Below are positions 53,525 through 62,895 of a stretch of 64,000 nt of DNA, piece by piece. A program made the translations under genes and the position numbers. The stretch is from Tenacibaculum sp. SG-28 (lineage in GTDB: Bacteria; Bacteroidota; Bacteroidia; Flavobacteriales; Flavobacteriaceae). The notes under the pieces were generated by a model. The model made no database searches. It saw only the letters and a list, made by a program, of their open reading frames with translations, and was not told the origin of the DNA. Numbering within the stretch: the stretch's first letter is position 1; the number at the start of each line of letters is the position of its first letter. The DNA lies in contig NZ_MQVY01000001.1 of NCBI RefSeq assembly GCF_002954385.1, positions 100,892-164,891 of the forward strand, written 5' to 3'.

Positions 53525-54679
53525 ATGAATATCGATTTCTTTTCCCCAGTAAGCGATTCGATAGTTGCGTGTATTGATGCGCAGCCATCTTCTTCATTAG
53601 GGCATGCTATCAAAATTTATTTTACCGACAGTCCCTTTCCTGATTTATCAGAAGTGCAATTAGCCATTTTAGGTGTTGAGGACGCACGCGGCGGTTCTGG
53701 TGACTCTGTCAGGGAAGGATTAGTTGATGTTCGTAAGGAACTGTATCAATTGTTTGGTGGAAATTGGAAAGCTGGTATAGCAGATTTAGGAAATATTAAA
53801 GCAGGACATACTATTGAAGATACGTATTTTGCAGTTTCTAGTGTGCTTACTTCTTTACTCAAACAAAATATTGTACCAGTAATTTTAGGGGGGAGTCAAG
53901 ATATTACCTATGCCGTGTACAGAGCCTATGATGCTATGGAGCAAACCGTAAATATCGCTGCAGTAGATAGTCGTTTTGATATTGGACCCGAAGAAATGCC
54001 TCTTTCTCGATCTTTTCTGAGTAAAATCATTTTAGAAAAACCGAATAATTTATTTAACTACAGTAATATAGGTTATCAAACTTATTTGAACAGCCAAGAA
54101 GAAATTACATTGTTAGACAGCTTGTATTTTGATGCTTTCCGTTTGGGAGAGGTACAAGATATTACCCAAGTAGAGCCAATTTTACGAGATGCAGATATAG
54201 TAAGTTTAGATCTCAGTTCTATACGACAAACTGATGCTCCAGGTAATCGGAATGCTTCACCAAATGGTTTTTTTGGAAATGATGCATGTGCAATAGCAAG
54301 GTATGCTGGTATTAGTGATAAAGTTTCTTCTTTTGGTGTTTTTGAGTACTGCAGTTTTCTCGACAGTAACAAGCAAACAGCTAAACTAATAGCACAGATG
54401 CTTTGGTACTTTGTGGAAGGTTTTAATCAAAGAGCTAAAGACTATCCGTATGCAACAAAAGAAAGTTATGAAAAATACACCGTGCTGCTTGAAGATGATG
54501 ATCCTTTAAATTTTTATAAAAGTGATAAGAGTGGTCGCTGGTGGATGGAAATAAATGTAATATCGAATAATAAACATAAAAGACATGCGTTAATACCATG
54601 TAGCTATCACGATTATGAGCAAGCTTTACAAAGAAAGATGCCGAATAGATGGTTCAAGGCTATGCAAAAGCTTGTGTAG
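53525..54679 (+). CDS. Arginase/formimidoylglutamase-fold protein with degenerate active site
   Basis: A 384-residue protein of the ureohydrolase (arginase) fold: LGVEDARGGSGDSVREGL, PVILGGSQDITYAVYRAYD, NIAAVDSRFDIG and DADIVSLDLSSIRQTDAPGNRNASPNGFFG. Automatic naming would be formimidoylglutamase. However, three of the six metal ligands of active ureohydrolases are changed: the GGDH histidine is GGSQ, the DAHxD histidine is arginine (DSRFD), and the second aspartate of SxDxD is serine (SLDLS). The protein is therefore probably not a manganese-dependent hydrolase. It lies between topA and gldK. Confidence 0.85.
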   Translation: MNIDFFSPVSDSIVACIDAQPSSSLGHAIKIYFTDSPFPDLSEVQLAILGVEDARGGSGDSVREGLVDVRKELYQLFGGNWKAGIADLGNIKAGHTIEDTYFAVSSVLTSLLKQNIVPVILGGSQDITYAVYRAYDAMEQTVNIAAVDSRFDIGPEEMPLSRSFLSKIILEKPNNLFNYSNIGYQTYLNSQEEITLLDSLYFDAFRLGEVQDITQVEPILRDADIVSLDLSSIRQTDAPGNRNASPNGFFGNDACAIARYAGISDKVSSFGVFEYCSFLDSNKQTAKLIAQMLWYFVEGFNQRAKDYPYATKESYEKYTVLLEDDDPLNFYKSDKSGRWWMEINVISNNKHKRHALIPCSYHDYEQALQRKMPNRWFKAMQKLV

Positions 54680-54721
54680 AAGAATGTTGTATAAATGACA
54701 TCTATTTTTTGTGACGCGAAA

Positions 54722-54752
54722 TTGTTTTTTAATAAAAAAAATAATAGGTTTA
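54722..54752 (+). promoter_or_regulatory. Probable promoter of gldKLMN
   Basis: TTG (54722-54724), 20 bp, TAGGTTTA (54745-54752), which differs from TAnnTTTG only at the last base. It lies about 28 bases ahead of the gldK start and would drive the gldKLMN operon separately from topA and the arginase-fold gene. Confidence 0.45.
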
Positions 54753-54780
54753 CACCTCTTTTTATAAGAAAGATTATAGT

Positions 54781-56154
54781 ATGAAGAAAATAGCAATATT
54801 TGCATTATTAGTATCTATCCTTTATGGTTGTGGTTCCAATGGAGATAGAGGAGAATTGGTAGGAGCTCCATCAAAGCGTAAATGGTTTGCTGAAAAACCG
54901 TATGGCATGGCCAAAATACCAGGAGGTTCTTTTACCATGGGTAAGCAAGATGAAGATCCTTTAGGTGTAATGAATGCTCCCACTAAAACTGTTACTGTAC
55001 AACCTTTTTACATGGATGAAACCGAGGTTACCAATAGCGAATATAAGCAGTTTGTAAACTGGGTTAGAGATTCCATTACAAGAACTAAATTGGCCAACCA
55101 AGCAGAGTTTGCTGCTTATGGAGAAGAGTCTGAAGCAGGCGCAAATGCTACAGGAATTCAATTGTACGCTTTTGCTACAAAAGATACGGTAAACGAGAGT
55201 CCTTACGATAAATACATGCGTGAAAATTATTACGAGTTAGGCGAGGGTATCGATTCCTTAAAACCTTTAAACTGGGAGGAAGAATTAATATGGGACCAGC
55301 AAGAATATCCAGATATGGATTATGTAGAGGTGATGGACTCTTTATTCATTAAAAAAGAAGAAGCGCTAAACGGTATACGAACTTTTAATACAAAGTTGTT
55401 ACAATACAGATATTACTATTTCGATAACGAGAAGGCGGCACGCTCTGGTAAAGACAGAAAAGAGTTTCTTATCAATCAAGTAATTCCTATTTATCCAGAT
55501 ACTACTGTTTGGATAAAAGATTTTAACTACTCGTATAACGACCCAATGCATCAAGAGTATTTTGCACACAAGGCCTATGAAAATTATCCGGTAGTTGGTG
55601 TGAATTGGAACCAAGCAAAAGCATTTTGTCATTGGAGAACGCAGAATAAAAATAGATACCAAAGGTCTAAAAAGAAGTTAGGTTTAGTTCCTGCCTTTAG
55701 ACTTCCAACGGAAGCAGAGTGGGAATATGCCGCACGTGGTGGATTGAATTATGCAAAGTATCCTTGGGGTGGTCCTAATACCACAAGTGATAGAGGTTGT
55801 TTCTTGGCCAATTTTAAACCAGTTCGTGGTGATTATGCTGCCGATGGTGCATTGTATACGGTTGAGGCAAATTCGTATAACGCCAACGAATACGGTTTGT
55901 ACAATATGGCAGGTAATGTCGCAGAATGGACGAATACTGCCTATAACCAAATGTCATATTACATGGGCTCAACGATGAATCCAAACGTAGAAAACCGAGA
56001 AAACAGAAGAAAAATTATACGCGGCGGATCTTGGAAAGACGTAGCTTATTTTCTAGAGGTAAGTTCTAGAGATTGGGAGTACGCAGATACCGCAAGAAGT
56101 TATATTGGCTTTCGAACGGTTCAAGATTATCTAGGAACGAATAAAAGCCAATAA
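54781..56154 (+). CDS. gldK: T9SS ring lipoprotein GldK
   Basis: An outer-membrane-associated lipoprotein that forms the periplasmic ring with GldN in the type IX secretion system and gliding motor. The 457-residue protein has the signal MKKIAIFALLVSILYGC with the lipid cysteine at residue 17. The rest is a formylglycine-generating-enzyme-like domain: GGSFTMGKQDED, QPFYMDETEVTNSEYKQFVNW, GVNWNQAKAFCHWR, FRLPTEAEWEYAARGG, and IRGGSWKDVAYF. The catalytic cysteines of real FGE are not expected. It is the first gene of gldKLMN. Confidence 0.96.
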   Translation: MKKIAIFALLVSILYGCGSNGDRGELVGAPSKRKWFAEKPYGMAKIPGGSFTMGKQDEDPLGVMNAPTKTVTVQPFYMDETEVTNSEYKQFVNWVRDSITRTKLANQAEFAAYGEESEAGANATGIQLYAFATKDTVNESPYDKYMRENYYELGEGIDSLKPLNWEEELIWDQQEYPDMDYVEVMDSLFIKKEEALNGIRTFNTKLLQYRYYYFDNEKAARSGKDRKEFLINQVIPIYPDTTVWIKDFNYSYNDPMHQEYFAHKAYENYPVVGVNWNQAKAFCHWRTQNKNRYQRSKKKLGLVPAFRLPTEAEWEYAARGGLNYAKYPWGGPNTTSDRGCFLANFKPVRGDYAADGALYTVEANSYNANEYGLYNMAGNVAEWTNTAYNQMSYYMGSTMNPNVENRENRRKIIRGGSWKDVAYFLEVSSRDWEYADTARSYIGFRTVQDYLGTNKSQ

Positions 56155-56211
56155 AGAATTAATTAAATTAATCAATAACATAAATTAAATTCCCTTAAAA
56201 AATTAAAAATT

Positions 56212-56859
56212 ATGGCACAGTCAAAATCAACAAAGAAATTATTTAACATGGCCTATGGTCTTGGTGCAGCTATTGTAATCGTTGGAGCTTTATTTAAAAT
56301 TCAGCACTATAGTATTGGATTCCTTACCGGAGGAGTTATGCTTACCATTGGAATGGCAGTAGAAGCACTTGTATTTGCAATGTCTGCATTCGAACCGGTA
56401 GAAGAAGATTTAGATTGGACAAAAGTGTATCCTGAATTAGGTGGTGGTTCTGCTCTAACAAGTAATAAAGATGCTTCTCCAGAAGAAGCGCAAAGCATGT
56501 TATCTCAAAAGTTAGACAACATCCTTAAAGAAGCGAGATTAGATGCTAATTTAATTGGTAGTTTAGGCGATAGTATTAAAAATTTCCAAGGTGCTGCAGA
56601 AGGATTAACCTCAACTGCAGAAACAGTATCTTCTACGAACCAATACAACGAACAAATGTCTATGGCGGCAGCGAAATTAGAATCTTTGAATTCTGTTTAT
56701 ACTACACAGGTTGAAAATGCTACCAAACAAGCAGATCTTAATTCTTCTTTAGTAGAAAACTCACAAAGATTGCAAGAACAAATGGACTCATTGGCATCAA
56801 ACCTATCTTCTTTAAATGGAGTATACGGTGGAATGTTAACTGCTATGTCTAATAAATAA
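56212..56859 (+). CDS. gldL: T9SS/gliding motor subunit GldL
   Basis: The inner-membrane stator-like part of the T9SS motor. Its two transmembrane helices, about residues 14-31 (AYGLGAAIVIVGALFKI) and 37-56 (FLTGGVMLTIGMAVEALVF), contain the conserved intramembrane glutamate that is thought to conduct protons. Residues about 90-215 form a cytoplasmic coiled-coil-like region (long helical repeat with ESLNSVYTTQVENATKQ). Length is 215 residues, as in other Flavobacteriaceae. It follows gldK by 57 bases and gldM follows after 41. Confidence 0.96.
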   Translation: MAQSKSTKKLFNMAYGLGAAIVIVGALFKIQHYSIGFLTGGVMLTIGMAVEALVFAMSAFEPVEEDLDWTKVYPELGGGSALTSNKDASPEEAQSMLSQKLDNILKEARLDANLIGSLGDSIKNFQGAAEGLTSTAETVSSTNQYNEQMSMAAAKLESLNSVYTTQVENATKQADLNSSLVENSQRLQEQMDSLASNLSSLNGVYGGMLTAMSNK

Positions 56860-56900
56860 TTAACTGTTATAGTTACTTTTAATACAAAAAAATAGAGAAC

Positions 56901-58445
56901 ATGGCAGGAGGAAAATTATCACCAAGGCAGAAGATGATTAACCTGATGTATCTAGTATTCTTAGCAATGCTAGCGATGCAAATGGATAAAAAAGTATTGT
57001 CTTCGTTTGGTTTCATGAAAGAAAAAATAGAAGATGCGAATCTAGTAGCATCCTCTAACAACAGCAACGCACTGAACAGTCTTAAAACAAAAGCTGGGGA
57101 ACAACCAGAAAAGTTTGGAGAGCTCAATAAGAAAGCCCAAGAGGTAAACGCTGCTTCTAACCAACTTTTTGATTATTTAGAAAGTTTAAAGGCGAAGATG
57201 TCAGCGGATATCAAAGAGGAAGATAAAGCCAACTACGAGTCACAAAAAAGTCCAGATGTAGTAGATGAATTACTATTCAACGGAGATAAATTAACTCCAG
57301 AAGGTACTAAGTTTGTTGCAGAAATCAATACTTATAATAGCACCTTAAAGTCTATATTAGGCGATAAGGCCTCTGCGGAATTAATCACCAATATCGATAA
57401 GCGTTTTAATACCAATCCGGATATCGCAGAAGACGGTGGTCAAAAAATTGAATGGATACGCAGTAGGTACGAAGGTATGCCTTTAATTACTTCCATAGCT
57501 AACGTAAGTCAAATTCAAGGCGATGTAAAAACAACGGAAGCAGAAATTTATTCAAAGTTAGTTGGAGGTCAACTAGAATCGGAAGTTTCGATGAGCAACT
57601 ACAATGGTATTGTTGCTTTAGATAAAAATGCTTTCTACCCTGGTGAAAAAGTTACCGGTTCGGTAGTTTTAGGTCGTTATGATGCTACTTTAAAACCTAC
57701 ACGTGTAGAGTTCAATGGTAATAAAGACTACAAAAACTTTAAAGATGGTAGTGTTGTGGTAGATATGCCTGCAGGTGCAGTAGGGGATAAGAAAATAAAA
57801 GGAACGATTTACTTCACCGAAAACGGCGAAGAAATACCAGTACCTTTTGAAAGTACGTATTCGGTAATACCAAAGCCAAACGAAGCGGTTATCTCTGCCG
57901 ATAAGATGAATGTGGTATACCGCGGGTTAGACAATCCAATTACGATTTCAATGCCTGGTGTTCCAGGGAATAAAGTAACGGCGAAAGCCGCAGGTTTAAA
58001 AAGAATCAAAGGCGACAGTTACGTAATGCGTCCTGGTTCTGGAAACCAAGTAAATATTAAAGTTACCGGTATGCTAGATGGAAAACCAGTTACCTCAAGC
58101 AAGCCGTTTCGTATTAAAGATATTCCACCAGCTGTGGGAATGGTAAGAAATCAATATGGTACTGTAAAAATGCCAAAATCTAGTGTTGCAAAAATTGTAG
58201 TAGCTGCTGGTTTACCAGATTTCTTATTTGATTTAAAACTAAATGTATCTAGCTTTAAAATTAAAGTTCCAGGTCAGGTTGCAATACCTGTTACAGGTAC
58301 TCGATTAAATGCTAGGGCAAAGAAAGCATTGCAAAGAGCTAGACGTAATGATGTAATCACCATTTTTGATATTAAAGCCGCAGTTTCAGGTTCTAATTAC
58401 AAATTGAAAAAGGTATTACCCGTAAGTATCGAAGTTACAAACTAA
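56901..58445 (+). CDS. gldM: T9SS/gliding motor subunit GldM
   Basis: The long periplasmic shaft of the motor, anchored by one N-terminal transmembrane helix (about residues 15-33; MINLMYLVFLAMLAMQMDKKVL). It has 514 residues and the domains D1-D4 seen in the family: a helical D1, then Ig-like beta domains (YNGIVALDKNAFYPGEKVTGSVVLG; VIPKPNEAVISADKMNVVYRG; MPKSSVAKIVVAAGLPDF). The helix pairs with the two GldL helices to form the GldL5-GldM2 motor. It is the third gene of the operon. Confidence 0.97.
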   Translation: MAGGKLSPRQKMINLMYLVFLAMLAMQMDKKVLSSFGFMKEKIEDANLVASSNNSNALNSLKTKAGEQPEKFGELNKKAQEVNAASNQLFDYLESLKAKMSADIKEEDKANYESQKSPDVVDELLFNGDKLTPEGTKFVAEINTYNSTLKSILGDKASAELITNIDKRFNTNPDIAEDGGQKIEWIRSRYEGMPLITSIANVSQIQGDVKTTEAEIYSKLVGGQLESEVSMSNYNGIVALDKNAFYPGEKVTGSVVLGRYDATLKPTRVEFNGNKDYKNFKDGSVVVDMPAGAVGDKKIKGTIYFTENGEEIPVPFESTYSVIPKPNEAVISADKMNVVYRGLDNPITISMPGVPGNKVTAKAAGLKRIKGDSYVMRPGSGNQVNIKVTGMLDGKPVTSSKPFRIKDIPPAVGMVRNQYGTVKMPKSSVAKIVVAAGLPDFLFDLKLNVSSFKIKVPGQVAIPVTGTRLNARAKKALQRARRNDVITIFDIKAAVSGSNYKLKKVLPVSIEVTN

Positions 58446-58464
58446 CAAGTAAAATAGGAATAGT

Positions 58465-59328
58465 ATGAATTGGAAGCGTTTTTATTTGGTTGCCGTATCT
58501 CTTGTAATTACAAGCTATACAAGTGCGCAATCGAACCTTTTAAATGCTAAAAAGGTAAGTGAAGTTGGGTATAAGTCGGAGGCACAAATTGCTTCTGAAG
58601 ATGATAAGCCCTTGCCTTATGGTAGAATTAGCAGCAGAGACGTATTGTGGTCTAAAGTGGTATGGGAATATATAGATCTTAACCAAAAGATAAACCTACC
58701 GTATTATTATCCTATTGATACTATTAGTGCAGGAAACAAACGAAGATCGTTGTACGATACGCTACTCAAGGGTATTCGTAACGGACAGATAACCGAAGTG
58801 TATGATGATTCTTATTTTACCACTAAAATAGGTATTGACGAGATCAAAAGCGCCACCGAAAACGAAAGAGATGATGGATATGGAAATGTAGATACCTATA
58901 CCATTAACTCTAGCTTGATTAAGGGCTATATGGTAAAAGGTATTTGGTATTTTGACAAACGTCAAGGAGAGCTAAAGTATCGTATGTTTGGTATTGCGCC
59001 AATGGGACCGGATGTTCAGGTTTTAGGGGTAGACGAAATTGACGATAAAGATAATGTATATCCATTGTTTTGGGTTTTCTTCCCGGATGCCCGTGAAGTG
59101 TTACACGATTCTAAAGTTTTCAATCCTTTAAATTCGACGAATCCTATCTCTTACGATAATCTCTTAAATGCAAGAAGATTTAATGCGACCATACAAAGAG
59201 AAGAAAACTTGTATGGAGATCGAAAAATTGAAGATTATATTCGTGGTAATTCCTTGTTTCAATTGTTAGAAGCGAATAGAATTAAAGAAAGTATCCGCAA
59301 CCGTGAAATGGACATGTGGAACTATTAA
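58465..59328 (+). CDS. gldN: T9SS periplasmic ring protein GldN
   Basis: Forms the periplasmic ring with GldK at the outer membrane. The 287-residue protein starts with a signal peptide (MNWKRFYLVAVSLVITSYTSAQS), then residues about 45-280 form the family domain with RISSRDVLWSKVVWEYIDLNQKINLPYYYP, KGIWYFDKRQGELKYRMFGIAP and VYPLFWVFFPDAREVLHDSKVFN. It is the last gene of the operon, with a strong terminator 22 bases beyond the stop. Confidence 0.96.
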   Translation: MNWKRFYLVAVSLVITSYTSAQSNLLNAKKVSEVGYKSEAQIASEDDKPLPYGRISSRDVLWSKVVWEYIDLNQKINLPYYYPIDTISAGNKRRSLYDTLLKGIRNGQITEVYDDSYFTTKIGIDEIKSATENERDDGYGNVDTYTINSSLIKGYMVKGIWYFDKRQGELKYRMFGIAPMGPDVQVLGVDEIDDKDNVYPLFWVFFPDAREVLHDSKVFNPLNSTNPISYDNLLNARRFNATIQREENLYGDRKIEDYIRGNSLFQLLEANRIKESIRNREMDMWNY

Positions 59329-59350
59329 TTCTCCTACTTTATAATAAAGA

Positions 59351-59378
59351 AGCGTTTGCACCTGCAAACGCTTTTTTT
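59351..59378 (+). terminator. Terminator of the gldKLMN operon
   Basis: AGCGTTTGC (59351-59359) pairs perfectly with GCAAACGCT (59364-59372) around ACCT, followed by T run 59372-59378. It lies 22 bases after the gldN stop codon. Confidence 0.92.
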
Positions 59379-59415
59379 ATGCATTACTATTTCCTTTCTT
59401 AGTACCTTTGTTGCG

Positions 59416-60459
59416 ATGAAACAGATTGATTATATAATTGTTGGTTTGGGTTTGGCTGGTTTAGCATTTGCAGAGCAGTTACAAGCGCACAATAAAAGCT
59501 TTGTGGTTTTTGAAGACGACTCTCAAACCTCTTCTTTAGTTGCAGGTGGGGTGTATAATCCTGTCATATTGAAACGATTCACTCCAGCTTGGAACGGACA
59601 CCAACAGTTGCAGTTAGCGATGCCTTTTTATGCTGCTTTAGAAGATAAATTAGCAGTCACTTTTGATACAAAGTTTTCTACAAGGAAAATTTTTACCTCT
59701 GTAAAAGATCAAAATAATTGGTTTGCTGCACTCGATAAGCCCTTTCTAGGAAATTATATGTTACCTAATATATCTACTTCCAGTATAGATGGGGTAATTG
59801 GTGAATTAGGTTTTGGAGAATTGCAAGGTACCGGACGTATTGATACCCTTTCTTTATTGGATTCCTATAAGTCTTATTTGCGAAAAGAAGGACTTTTAAT
59901 TGAAAACGGTTTTGATTATGATGCTCTTAGTATTTCAGATGTAGGTCTTCACTATTTGTCATATAGTGCTAATTACATTGTTTTTAGTGAAGGTTATGGA
60001 TTGAAAAGAAATCCCTTTTTTAACAATTTGCCCTTAACGGGAACCAAAGGAGAAATTATCAATATTCACGCTCCTGATTTGGCTATTGACTTTTTACTTA
60101 AGTCTTCCGTATTTGTTATGCCTTTGGGCAACCATTACTACAAGGTTGGGGCTACTTTTAATTGGACGGATAAGACCTCTACACCCACAGTAGAAGGTTT
60201 AGAAGAACTAACTAGTAAGTTAGATAAAGTGATTGCAGTACCGTATACTATCGTTAATCACTATGGTGGAATTCGTCCAACGGTAAAAGATCGTAGACCT
60301 TTGGTTGGCCTACACCCTAAATATCCAAACATGGCTGTTTTGAATGGTCTTGGTACTCGTGGTGTTATGATTGCTCCGACGGTAGCACAGCAATTATTTC
60401 AGCATATCGAAAATAAAGTAGCGCTCGATCCTGAAATTGATATTGCTAGATTTCTTTAG
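59416..60459 (+). CDS. FAD-dependent amino acid oxidase-like oxidoreductase
   Basis: A 347-residue DAO-family flavoprotein. It starts with a dinucleotide-binding motif IIVGLGLAGLAFAEQL (GxGxxG type, residues 8-23) and has the conserved C-terminal HYGGIRPTVKDRRPLVGLHPKY region and LGTRGVMIAPTVAQQL, which contact FAD and the active site. A longer start at 59356 lies inside the gldN terminator region and would add 20 hydrophobic residues; a -7-like TACCTTTG at 59403-59410 places the transcript start near 59416, so I choose 59416. Such a transcript would be almost leaderless. The substrate is unknown. Confidence 0.85.
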   Translation: MKQIDYIIVGLGLAGLAFAEQLQAHNKSFVVFEDDSQTSSLVAGGVYNPVILKRFTPAWNGHQQLQLAMPFYAALEDKLAVTFDTKFSTRKIFTSVKDQNNWFAALDKPFLGNYMLPNISTSSIDGVIGELGFGELQGTGRIDTLSLLDSYKSYLRKEGLLIENGFDYDALSISDVGLHYLSYSANYIVFSEGYGLKRNPFFNNLPLTGTKGEIINIHAPDLAIDFLLKSSVFVMPLGNHYYKVGATFNWTDKTSTPTVEGLEELTSKLDKVIAVPYTIVNHYGGIRPTVKDRRPLVGLHPKYPNMAVLNGLGTRGVMIAPTVAQQLFQHIENKVALDPEIDIARFL

Positions 60460-60850
60460 ATTTTTTAAATTTACTTATAGCTTCCTTGTCATAACCCACG
60501 AATAGATTAATCCAAATAATTCGTGACAATCGCAAACTTACCGGTGTAAGTAATAAGGATACTATTACAATAGAAATAAAACTATGTAAAATAGATAGGT
60601 GTAAAAACACTTTACAGATGATAAATATACCTACAAACAATGCTACTGCAATTGCATAATTAACGTACATGGCCCCAAAGAAAAAAGATGGTTCCATCAT
60701 GTATTTTAAATCGCATTTAGGACAGTGTTCATGGAGTTCGGTAACCTTTTTCGGATTCCATGAAATCTTATACTTAAAAAAAGCACCTTCTTGGCATCTC
60801 GGACATTTATTGTTTATAATACTGTATATTTTACTTCCCTTTCCTAACAT
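60446..60850 (-). CDS. DUF983 zinc-ribbon membrane protein
   Basis: A 134-residue protein with two CxxC pairs near the N-terminus (NKCPRCQEGAFF and HCPKCDLKY), probably a zinc ribbon, followed by two membrane spans (about residues 50-75 and 85-105). This is the DUF983 pattern; the function is unknown, although family members often occur near cytochrome oxidase genes. Its 3' end overlaps the end of the convergent flavoprotein gene by 14 bases. Confidence 0.87.
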   Translation of the reverse strand: MLGKGSKIYSIINNKCPRCQEGAFFKYKISWNPKKVTELHEHCPKCDLKYMMEPSFFFGAMYVNYAIAVALFVGIFIICKVFLHLSILHSFISIVIVSLLLTPVSLRLSRIIWINLFVGYDKEAISKFKKSKEI

Positions 60851-60970
60851 ATCTTTGTGGTATAGTCTGTAATTACTATTTCGTTTTTGTAATTTTGTGC
60901 AAAGTTCTAAGGGTAACCAATTAATTTCCTTAAAACCGTAATTACAAATTTAAGTAATTCTATACTAACT

Positions 60971-62888
60971 ATGTTAAACGTACACAATTTAACGGTTTCC
61001 TTTATGGGAACTGATTTATTTTCGGGCATCACTTTTAAATTAAATAAAGGAGACCGAATAGGATTGATCGGTAAAAATGGAGCAGGAAAATCTACTTTAT
61101 TAAAAGTGCTCTCTAAAGATATAGAAAGTAGTGGAGGTACGATGGCTTTTGACAAAGACATACGTATGGGATTTTTGCGACAAGATATTGATTTTGTACA
61201 CGGAAGAACTATTCTAGAGGAGGCATACCAGGCCTTTACAGAAATTAAGGAAATTGAAGCGACACTTGATGCTATCAATACCCAACTGGCCGAAAGAACC
61301 GATTACGAATCAGAATCCTACAACCAACTCATTATTGATTTAAATGAAAAGACAGAGCGATACGAGTTATTGGGTGGTTATAACTACCAAGGAGAGACTG
61401 AAAAAATTCTACAGGGGCTAGGGTTCCAACGCGATGACTTTGACAAATTAACAGATACTTTTTCAGGTGGATGGCGAATGCGAATTGAATTAGCAAAATT
61501 ATTGTTACAAAACAACGATATTTTGTTGCTAGATGAGCCAACAAATCACCTAGATATTGAATCTATTATATGGCTTGAGAATTTTTAAAAATTATTCAGG
61601 TGCAATTGTGTTGGTATCGCACGATAAGATGTTTTTAGACAATGTAACCAATCGAACTATTGAGATTTCTCTCGGACAGATTTACGATTATAAAAAGCCG
61701 TATTCTCAATTTTTAGAATTGCGAGCAGATATAAAGGAAAAGCAACTACAAGCGCAAAAAAATCAAGAGAAAGAGATTGAACAAACGCAAAAGTTAATTG
61801 AAAAGTTTAGGGCTAAAGCGAGTAAAGCATCTATGGCGCAATCGCTTATTAAAAAATTAGATAAGGTAGAGCGTATTGCCGTAGATCAAGATGACAATGC
61901 GGTGATGAATGTCCGTTTTGAAATTTCAAAAGAACCGGGTAAAATTATAGTAGAGGCTGAAGATTTAGCCAAAAGCTATGGTGACAAACAAGTATTACAA
62001 AATGTAGATTTACTAATAGAACGGAATAGTAAAATTGCTTTTGTTGGTCAGAATGGTCAAGGGAAATCTACCTTAGCTAAAATGATGGTTGGTGAAATTC
62101 CGTATGAAGGAAGTTTAAAGCTAGGGCATAACGTAGAAGTAGGATATTTTGCTCAAAATCAATCCGAATACCTTCCACCCGAAAAGACGGTTTTGGAGAT
62201 TATGGAAGAGGCAGCAAACGAAACTAATAGAGTTAAAGTTCGTGATATGTTAGGGGCATTTTTATTCGGCGGTGAAGCGGTTGATAAAAAGGCCAAAGTA
62301 TTATCGGGAGGAGAAAGAAATCGACTGGCGTTGTGCAAATTATTGCTTTCTCCTTTTAATGTTCTCATTATGGACGAGCCAACAAATCATTTGGATATTG
62401 CCTCTAAAAATGTTTTAAAAAAAGCACTTCAAAACTTTAATGGAACCTTGATTTTAGTCTCTCATGACCGAGAGTTTTTACAAGGTCTAACTTCCACTGT
62501 TTACGGTTTTAAAGATCGCGAAATTAAAGAGTACCTGGGGGATATAGATTATTTTTTAGAACAGCATCAATTAGAAAATTTAAGAGAGGCAGAAAAAAGA
62601 ACAGTAGTTAAAGCTGGTAAAAAAGAAGCTCCTAAGGATGTTGTGAAGCTGACTAGAGAGCAGGAGAAAAAGCTCAAAAAACTAAAAAATAAATTAGGTA
62701 AAATTGAGAGTCAAATAGCTGCTCTAGAGGAGGAGATAGAGCAAATAGATATAGCACTTGCAGAGAATTACGAGGTTACTAGTTCCGAAGTAGATTTTTT
62801 TAAAAACTATAAGGCTAAAAAGGCTAAAGTAGATACACTAATGGAAGAATGGGAGGTAACGGAAGAACAGATTTCAAGCTTTAATTAA
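60971..62888 (+). CDS. ABC-F family ATPase (frameshifted)
   Basis: A soluble protein with two ABC ATP-binding domains, probably a ribosome-associated translation factor of the ABC-F group. First ABC domain: Walker A LIGKNGAGKSTLL, signature FSGGWRMRIELAKLL, Walker B ILLLDEPTNHLDI. Second: FVGQNGQGKSTLAK, LSGGERNRLALCKLL, VLIMDEPTNHLDI. A coiled coil (about residues 245-300) links them, and a basic coiled-coil tail follows. The frame breaks after IIWLENF at 61588; the other frame continues KNYSGAIVLVSHDKMFL. The sequence needs one more T and one more A (two bases, near 61575-61590). Joined length is about 640 residues. The subfamily (Uup or EttA-like) is not fixed. Confidence 0.9.
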
Positions 62889-62895
62889 TACTAAA

